Source: Xestospongia muta (lineage: Eukaryota; Porifera; Demospongiae; Haplosclerida; Petrosiidae). From it: DNA of 64,000 bases. Made by a program: the position numbers and the translations under genes. This document shows positions 57,307 to 64,000 of this stretch, one piece after another. The notes beneath the pieces are model-generated. The model made no database searches. It was given only the letters and a program-made list of their open reading frames with translations, and was not told the origin of the DNA. The stretch lies in contig OY848918.1 in NCBI GenBank assembly GCA_963693285.1, positions 11,814,796-11,878,795 on the forward strand, written 5' to 3'. Position 1 is the first letter of the stretch, and each line of letters opens with the position of its first letter.

Positions 57307-58869
57307 ATGCCTTTGCGTGTGAAAAAAGAACCAGATGATAGCGAACCAGACGATAGTGAATCAGACGATAGCGAACCAGACGATAGTGAGCCTAAACCAT
57401 TTTCTTTACCATTTGTCACGTGGAATTATGGTCCAGGAATTTCAGGTCCGTTTAAAGATATACGCGATACAATTGTTCCTCTAATGTTTCGCCAATTTGA
57501 AGCATTTATATGTCATCAAGAAGTGAAAGTTAATGATAAAGCTGCCAGAAAAAAATTTTTGGATGGAGAACCTGAAGAGGACTATTTCTATAAGTCACGT
57601 CTAGAGAATTTGAAAAAGGGCTCATCAACACGACAAGCTATTTCATTTCCTTATGAACTTGAGGACTATGAGATTGAATGCGAACGTGTAAGAAGTGATA
57701 AAGTTACAGTAGGACGATATTGTAGTCAGCTTATTACTGTAACTCGTAAAGACCATGGGGTCAGCTTTGTTCTTGTCTCTTTTCATGCAAAATACATTGG
57801 TTTTAGTGAAAACGAAAGGAATGATCAACTAATAGTGTTTTTCAAAAAAATGCATGCAATTGCCAATGAAGAAGAAGTACCTGTTATAGTTGGAGGAGAT
57901 TTTAATCTTGATGTTGATGTATGGAGGTATACCATTATAGACAAAGTTATGGATCATGTAATTGTTGCACCAGTTTATGAAGCACCACCTCATCGAAAAC
58001 AATATTCAAGAATAATAGACACTTTCTTAGTTGTGCATCCAAAGATTATTCGAAATAATGTAAATCTTCGTAAACCAATTCCTATATGTCCAATACCAAT
58101 TGAGGGGTATATTGGAGGTAATGAAACAAAGTTGGTGAAGTTTTATTCGAAGAGGAGAGGCAAACACAGCTGCAAAGTACTCCATTATAGCAAGGAAGAT
58201 CATAGTGAACTTGAAGATATTATAGAGGAAATTTATTATGGAGATCAGTTAGTTTTAAAAAAACTACTAGATCATGATCCAGTTATGATAACTATTGATA
58301 TCACTCCTAGAAAGCATCATGAGTGTTTTTATGCAGTTGATAGTGATTGGCAACAAAAAGCCTGTAAGAGACTAGACATAGTTTTTATTAGACAGGCAAT
58401 TAAAGATGGGTATCGTGGTGGTATGTCAACTCACCTAAGGTGTCCAGATTTTCGTTCCATAAAGCGATTTGGAGATTATGAAAATTCTTTATTTTGTGCC
58501 TTTTCCTATGTAATCACTGGTTCAGACGATTACCATATGGAAGTGCGTAACGAAATAGTTGAACACATGAACCATATTGAACATCATCTGTTTGGCGTGT
58601 ATATCAATGAAGACAAGTACAAAAATATTAAACATTACATAGCTAAAACAAAAATGAAACGAAGTTTGACACCAGGCACAGAAGCAGAAATTTACACATT
58701 AGCACATTTGTTGAAAACAAATATATATGTGTACTTCTACGAAGGTAGATGGGATAGATCCAATGGTATATGGCACAAATACGGGCCTAAATTTGTAACC
58801 AGTGATATGTCCATATACATAACATGTACAGATCATTATGAAGTTGTAAAAAAACAACGGCAACAATAG
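57307..58869 (+). CDS. Single-exon fusion of an EEP-type nuclease/phosphatase domain and an OTU-like domain (520 aa)
   Basis: Residues 9-29 are an acidic DDSEP repeat. Residues 35-330 fit the endonuclease/exonuclease/phosphatase fold: TWN (38-40), HQE (70-72), VSFHAK (157-162), GGDFN (196-200), RIIDTF (235-240) and DHDP (322-325), so the expected metal-binding and catalytic residues are present. Residues about 385-515 resemble an OTU protease: GDYENSLFCAFSYVITGS (389-406), GTEAEIYTLAHLLKTNIYVY (457-476), and TDHYEVV (508-514) for the catalytic histidine. The position of the OTU nucleophile (GDGNC-L-F) is Ser394, so deubiquitinase activity is doubtful. There are no introns, signal peptide or membrane segments. 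The start is the first ATG after the GC-rich leader. Both domains occur in some non-LTR retrotransposons, but no reverse transcriptase lies nearby. It could be a host gene, a domesticated element or a transposon-derived remnant. Confidence 0.88.
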   Translation: MPLRVKKEPDDSEPDDSESDDSEPDDSEPKPFSLPFVTWNYGPGISGPFKDIRDTIVPLMFRQFEAFICHQEVKVNDKAARKKFLDGEPEEDYFYKSRLENLKKGSSTRQAISFPYELEDYEIECERVRSDKVTVGRYCSQLITVTRKDHGVSFVLVSFHAKYIGFSENERNDQLIVFFKKMHAIANEEEVPVIVGGDFNLDVDVWRYTIIDKVMDHVIVAPVYEAPPHRKQYSRIIDTFLVVHPKIIRNNVNLRKPIPICPIPIEGYIGGNETKLVKFYSKRRGKHSCKVLHYSKEDHSELEDIIEEIYYGDQLVLKKLLDHDPVMITIDITPRKHHECFYAVDSDWQQKACKRLDIVFIRQAIKDGYRGGMSTHLRCPDFRSIKRFGDYENSLFCAFSYVITGSDDYHMEVRNEIVEHMNHIEHHLFGVYINEDKYKNIKHYIAKTKMKRSLTPGTEAEIYTLAHLLKTNIYVYFYEGRWDRSNGIWHKYGPKFVTSDMSIYITCTDHYEVVKKQRQQ

Positions 58870-58976
58870 ATTGATTGGTGCTTAGACACATAGTTATTGT
58901 GGTTTATTGTCAATTTAATTATTATTATGAGATATTGTTTGTATTTTCTTTTTGTATATTTTCAAATGACTTTTCT

Positions 58977-59200
58977 TTATAAGTTTTTATATAATAAATC
59001 CTGATATTTCATATCAGAATGTTTACTTAACATATGAACACATCTATCATGTGCAGCTGTAAGTTCATCATTACCTCTAAGGCATAAAAATCCATGACAT
59101 AAGTTCTCTATTACAGTCAATGTTACTGGTTGACCTAAACTCTTCAATGATTGAGCCATCATTACTTCATAACCTAACAAAGAATCAGGTGAACATGCAA
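58977..59200 (-). CDS. C-terminal exon of a hormone-sensitive-lipase-like (LIPE) protein
   Basis: The minus strand reads ACSPDSLLGYEVMMAQSLKS, then LGQPVTLTVIENLCHGFLCL, and ends DLLYKNL before TAA at 58979-58977. This matches the end of the hormone-sensitive lipase alpha/beta-hydrolase domain: the Asp-bearing loop (usually DPLLDD, here SPDSLLG, so altered) and the catalytic His of CHGFL. The family hydrolyses acylglycerols and sterol esters. The upstream limit of the exon is uncertain; the frame is open to about 59,240. The GDSAG nucleophile region was not found further right in the window, so this may be a fragment. It converges on the EEP-OTU gene with a gap of 107 bp. Confidence 0.65.
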
Positions 59201-59239
59201 GTTGATTCCATAATGTTCCTCTTAGGGTATATCCAATTG

Positions 59240-59559
59240 TTAATTTTATGTGACTTCATAGCTACACTAAACCACAATAGTTATGTCTACAATGACAATG
59301 AATCCTAATGTCCAATGACACTAAAGAATAATACATTTAGAATTATGGATTAGACAAGTTCATTCAGTTGGTACTTATTAAGTATGCCTAATTTAACTAA
59401 CTTGACAATATATTCCACTAGTACAATAATTAAATTCATTAAACAGTACATTAAATAAACACAGTACAATAAATTAATACTTACTATTAGTAATGTAAAT
59501 AACATATAACATCTATGTTATCAGATTAACTGGTTACTATCCACATGTGAATATCTTCT
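59240..59559. other. Non-coding gap
   Basis: AT-rich, no feature recognised. Confidence 0.5.
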
Positions 59560-60472
59560 ATGTTTAAAAAAAATTGATGGAAAACCTGAAGAGAACTACT
59601 TCTATTAGTCATGTAAAGAGAAAGGGAGTGGCTCAACACGACAAGCTATTTCATTTCCTTATAATTTTTTTCCTAATTTTCTTGAGGAGTTAAATGTTAA
59701 TGTTAAATGTGAAAGAGTAATAAGTGATAAAGCGACGATATTATAGTCAGCTTATTAACTGTAACCTGTAAAGAATGTGGGGTCAGCTTTGTTCTGGTCT
59801 CTCTTCATGGACCACATTAACTAAGTAACATAAAAGGAAAAACATTTAAAAGAGTTCATAAAGAAAATGATTGAAGTTGCTGATGAGGAAAAAGTACCTG
59901 CATAGTTGGTGGAGATTTTAATTTTGATGTTAAAAAATGGAAAGACAACATTGTGAAAGAATCGAAGGGTCGTGTGGATGTTGCTCCACTTGATAATGGG
60001 GTACCCGGTTGATCACATTCAACAAAGATAATAGATACTTTATTGGTTGTCTACCCAAAGTTTATTCAAGATATTGTAAAATTTCATATTCCAATTCCTA
60101 TATGTCTAAGACATGGATATTTGGGAGGTAATAAAAACAAGTTAGATAATTATGATGATAACCCTACCCTAATAGCAAAGTGCTCCATTATAGTGGTGAA
60201 AATTTTTGTAAAGTTGAAGATGTTATATGGAAGGACTATGATGAAGATTGGTCAGTTTTATAACAACTACAATGTGATCCAGTTATGGTGGGTATTGAGT
60301 TTACTCCTGAGTGTTTCTATGCAGTTGATAAGAAATGGCAACAAAAAGCTTATAAAATAACAAAAATACTACAGTCAATTAATGATGAATATTGTGATGA
60401 TACCTCTACTCATCTCAGTTGTCTTGACTTTCATTCAATATGGCCACGGTGTACTTCATGCTTCATTTAGAA
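59560..60472 (+). pseudogene. Decayed partial paralogue of the EEP-OTU gene (EEP part only)
   Basis: It corresponds to residues about 85-386 of the 57,307 gene: GKPEENYFY, GSTRQAISFPY, KVPA...(GG)DFN-like region shifted, PIPICLRHGYLGGNKNK, ECFYAVDKKWQQKAY, STHLSCLDFHSI. Many stops and frameshifts occur, and the sequence ends just where the OTU-like part should begin. The N-terminal acidic repeat is also missing. It shows that this gene belongs to a local tandem family. Confidence 0.9.
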
Positions 60473-60514
60473 ATTGTCACCTCTATGCATCAATTAATGT
60501 ACTTGTATATGGAC

Positions 60515-60570
60515 TTACATGTACATATAAATAAAATTGGTATTGCCATCTTCTCTAGGAATGTCAATTA
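60515..60570 (-). pseudogene. NAA50-like exon fragment
   Basis: Minus strand reads REDGNTNFIYMYM before a GTAAGT-like donor, resembling the end of the third NAA50-like exon at 54,982-55,047 (KEDGNIDFIYL). Only this short stretch is recognisable. Confidence 0.4.
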
Positions 60571-62055
60571 ATCAAAGAGTACCTATTTACTTAGCTGGTT
60601 ACTATGAGGATATCTTCGTGACTAGTTTACTTATTATCAGACATATGACCACTAAGTCCACTACCCAATTTTCTTTGTTTCCCACTATACATGTGAATGT
60701 TTGCTAAATTCTTCTAAGTCTAGGATATGTTACATTATAAGTTTATTCAGCTGGCCTATTCCATAGTTCCTGATAAAAGTTTTAGTACCTTTGAAGGTAA
60801 CTGTGGGCATGTTCCATTTTATCAGTGCTCCCCCTATGGGCATGTTTTATCAGGTTTCAATATTATCTGACTTCATAGCTAGCTACCCAAAACCACAAAA
60901 CCAATGTATCATTTATATTTAATACAGTCTCTCTGTAACAAATGTAAGATAATTAATCATAATAAATAATTGTATTAGTTACTTACAATTAAGTTGACAA
61001 GTGGTTGTCCTCTTAACAGATGAACATCAGATGATAAACCTGGTGATATAAAATGGTCTCTACTGATGTTATATGTAGCTCATCCTCTCCATTAAAGTGA
61101 TTACTAGGATCATTAGACTGCATTAAAAATACATATGGTACTTGAGGATATAAGTATCATATGTGTGTCATATATGATATTTGCTCAGATATGATACATA
61201 TATTGATCATAGGTATATATATATATACTACATCTAGGCTCAAGGAGATCATAAATAATAATTATAATGACATATCTTAACTTGACGTTATATACAACGT
61301 GCTTTAGCCCTCTTAAACAGTGCCAAGATCAAGCGCTGCTTTCTGTAAGCGAAAAAAGGCCATATAAGAGTTCTTACCTCTTCAGGGAAGAAACTTTTCC
61401 AACTTGAAAAAAACGGGTATCTTTGCACATGCGCACTGGGTATAAAAGTTAATATAAGTACTTCGCCGCACCTCTTTGTGTTAGTTGAGAGATTGTAAGT
61501 TTAATAATAGTTATTATATGAATGTATGAATGATGTAATATTATATAAATATATATAAATATTTATATTATAATTGAATATTTGTGTGTATGTGTGTGGT
61601 GACTCATTTATTTATCTAACCTTGTAGATACTCAACAATGTCATGATAGGAACAAATCAGTTCATTTATAATGTAAATCCACTTGATCATTCCACTGTAT
61701 TTAACAGTTATACTTAACAATGAAGGAGGTAAGTAAAATTGTTCAATAAATACACCATAATAATTAATATTAAGATTATAATAGATATATTCGTGCACAT
61801 TATCCAACTTCTATCTATAAATCTACCCATCATAGCCTGTAGTCAAGCAAGCCATACCCAACACATATTTTGAACAATGAAGTTAAGGACAAAGCTAAAC
61901 ATGTAAACTGTAGGAAGTAAGAGAGAAGAGTATAGATATAACTAGTGAGGATTATACCTTATTTTACAGGTGGTTCTTGGTGTAACTTGACTGATGATCA
62001 TGATGTAACAACTGTTCTATGATGACATCACTTATGTCATAGAGTTAATAATGTT
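60571..62055. other. Mostly non-coding; possible LRR-like exon remnant
   Basis: Nothing firm. A minus-strand open stretch at 61,616-61,735 (LICSYHDIVEYLQ, then a GTTAG donor-like site) has the flavour of the terminal LRR exon. Around 61,340-61,460 the sequence is less AT-rich with GCACATGCGCAC and GGGTATAAAAGT, a possible promoter without an identified gene. Confidence 0.35.
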
Positions 62056-62059
62056 ACTT

Positions 62060-62150
62060 ATTTACCAATAGTCTGATAGTATTGTCTTTATTTTGTCCAG
62101 TTTTACATCCCAATTCCAGATAACAAAAATATAATTCTTCAATTTTGAAA
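62060..62150 (-). pseudogene. Degenerate copy of an LRR exon
   Basis: Homologous to the exon at 63098-63190 (IEELYF... against IEELCL...), with shared flanking TTTTCA(A/G)AATTGAAGAA. Splice acceptor AG has become AA. Confidence 0.6.
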
Positions 62151-62184
62151 AGACAATGGACATTGTATATGTTTTATAAAAGAA

Positions 62185-62345
62185 GGTGGAGCTTATTATG
62201 ACAAGCAATTAACTCATTATCCAAGGGAAGTCTTCTAATAGAGATATTACATGTGATGTACTGTTATATTAGTGTGTGGATATAAGTCTAATTCACACTA
62301 TAATTCGTGGCATCTTTCCAATAAAAGTTATAGCACACATCCAAT
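62185..62345. repeat. Dispersed repeat, copy 2
   Basis: See 55,440-55,640. Confidence 0.65.
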
Positions 62346-62385
62346 ATAGACTAACTAAAATGGATTAATATTAATGAATCAATAA

Positions 62386-62474
62386 TTATAAAATATTTAA
62401 TTGAGTAACTATTCCTTGAAGATATACATTAATATTTCTTTCATCAAGATATTTCAATATTTCAGATGATATCT

Positions 62475-62525
<51 letters not shown>

Positions 62526-63690
62526 ACATTATACATGTATTATTATAATTTCCACACATGTACCTCAATACAGTCAATAGTTAGTGTTGTAAGAGCTGGA
62601 GCAGCTGTTAATAACAGTACAATATCTCTCAATGTTATCTAAAATGTATTAGACATGTAAAGAAACTTGTCAGTCTCCACATACTGTACATAATTTTTCA
62701 ATGTCTGATTACAGTTATTTGGTAGGTCATACCGGGTCCAAGATGTAGAATTTAGGATCTAAGAAGTTAGTATTATATTATATGGAATGTGTATTTGTTC
62801 CTAGTAATTACAATAATTACTATATAATACTCCCACACTATCTGACCCAATGATGTTTATTAGTGGGTGTGGTAGATGTATATTGTCTATACAGTTTATA
62901 TTACTATATATTGACCCTCTATTATATTATAATGATACCTGACACATGGTCTGTCTCACTGTTAATATCTTTAGTGATTGTAAAGTACTTGTTAGAAGTA
63001 CTGATAGATGAAGTTCAGGACGAAGTTTAATATGTAATGAATTTAAACTATAACAAGTGAGAGATAACGATATAAATATCATTTGTCATTTACTTACCAA
63101 CAGTTCTGTCTGTTTGATAATGTTGTCATTACATTTGTCCAGTTTTCTATTGTAATTCCAGATATATCAATCAAACACAGTTCTTCAATTCTGAAAAGAC
63201 AATAAAACAGTTTATTACTAACATTATTATGTGTGTATGTATACACATGTAATAGTCCATACTGTGACATGTATACATGAAGTTATGACATTTATTAACT
63301 AGTAGTTATTATTATAATATAGTCCATACTTGTGACATTTATTAACAAGTAGTTCGAGTGACAGTCCATTTATTATAATCCATTGTAACTCCAGATATGT
63401 GATATTAGGACAATGTTCACTTATAGCAGTTAATAATGTATTAGTTTGTACTGGACCAAGATTGCATGTGTCTAATGTAACTTTCTAGAATTAATAAACT
63501 TAAATAATATAACTAGTAATAATTGTTAAACTAACCTTTAATTTATTTCCTAATATGGTCATCCCTCTCTCAATGTCAGTAATAGAGAGTGTACTGTGAC
63601 ATCTTTTGAATATTAATGAAGATGGAAGTGATTTGGTAGCTCTTTTTAACTTGTTAGGAGTCAGTGTTCCAGTCAGAGTGATCTCTCTAT
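62386..63690 (-). CDS. 3' part of a leucine-rich-repeat gene (NLR-like?), 5' end outside window
   Basis: Exons, transcript order: 63690-63536 (ITLTGTLTPNKLKRATKSLP), 63484-63330 (KVTLDTCNLGPVQTNTLLTA, ITYLELQWIIINGLSLELLV), 63190-63098 (IEELCLIDISGITIENWTNV), 63047-62939 (LNSLHIKLRPELHLSVLLTS), 62638-62564 (ITLRDIVLLLTAAPALTTLT), 62472-62386 (ISSEILKYLDERNINVYLQG, stop TAA). Phases are consistent across the joins. Irregular leucine-rich repeats, one per exon, are typical of receptor C-termini such as NLRs; no NACHT, death or kinase domain is visible here, so the class is a guess. The last exon is preceded by a CT microsatellite. Confidence 0.65.
62476..62522. repeat. (GA)n microsatellite acting as pyrimidine tract
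   Basis: About 46 bp of GAGAGA; on the minus strand it is a CT tract ending in TTCAG at the last LRR exon. Confidence 0.9.
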
Positions 63691-64000
63691 CTAAATAGAT
63701 TATAATATCTTATACTATAAAATGTGAATACAGTGAAGAGTGTTTAAATGAAGTCAATGTATATTGAAAGGAATATTATTCCGATACAAAACACACTGAT
63801 AGTATCTAGTTAATATATTCATATTCTTGTTTGTCTTACATACACATACATATGTATGTTTGAGGATAAAGTTCGACGGTTACATTCTACGGAGGCCAAG
63901 TGGGACAGCCCAATATCAGCCTATTTTTAATACACATTAAACATAAAGTACGTAGCTAAAGGTTCAGACTATCCCAATGGGTCATGCTCAAAGGTCAGAC
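63691..64000. other. Right edge, nothing recognised
   Basis: Presumably an intron of the LRR gene; less AT-rich from about 63,870 on, without a recognised motif. Confidence 0.4.

Overview
The window is AT-rich animal DNA with short exons, canonical GT-AG introns, microsatellites and many decayed transposons. The gene families seen (ankyrin-ROCO GTPase, bubblegum acyl-CoA synthetase, NAA50-like acetyltransferase, hormone-sensitive lipase, leucine-rich-repeat receptor-like genes) and the transposon types (MULE, hAT, DIRS-like, Ty3/gypsy, pogo) fit an early-branching metazoan. A sponge of the Amphimedon type is my best guess; this is inference, not proof.

Positions 1-45,850 appear to be one very long minus-strand gene, read from 45,848 down past position 1. 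A tentative short first exon and about 15 small phase-0 exons (31-34 codons each, one ankyrin repeat per exon) lead into a large 582-codon exon at 1-1,746. That exon carries a Roc-type GTPase and a COR-like region and runs off the left edge. The middle of the gene grew by tandem duplication of a two-exon module (type A then type B). Every intron between one module's B exon and the next module's A exon holds an array of a ~484-bp satellite (about 15 kb in total, roughly 31 monomers). The satellite has three internal subunits and, in one array, a four-monomer higher-order repeat of about 1.94 kb.

A complete 3,756-bp MULE transposon (32,081-35,836; 93-bp inverted repeats, 9-bp target duplication) sits inside one satellite array. 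Its nine-exon transposase has an N-terminal zinc-binding-like region, a MULE core, a SWIM finger, an AT-hook-like motif and a C-terminal PHD finger, but stops and frameshifts have inactivated it. The intron at 4,304-12,234 is a graveyard of plus-strand relics: Ty3/gypsy gag-pol, a DIRS-like element, a short hAT derivative and a pogo-type transposase.

Positions 46,000-57,000 hold broken minus-strand pieces: a transposase tail, a second gypsy relic, five exons of an acyl-CoA synthetase (bubblegum type), a long palindrome around AT repeats, and a truncated NAA50-like pseudogene.

Positions 57,000-64,000 hold the one long intact single-exon gene (57,307-58,869, plus strand). It is a fusion of an endonuclease/exonuclease/phosphatase domain with an OTU-like domain whose usual catalytic cysteine position is serine. 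A decayed partial paralogue follows at 59,560-60,472. Convergent to it lies the C-terminal exon of a hormone-sensitive-lipase-like gene. The right end (62,386-63,690, continuing out of the window) is the 3' part of a minus-strand leucine-rich-repeat gene.

No rRNA, tRNA or CRISPR was seen.
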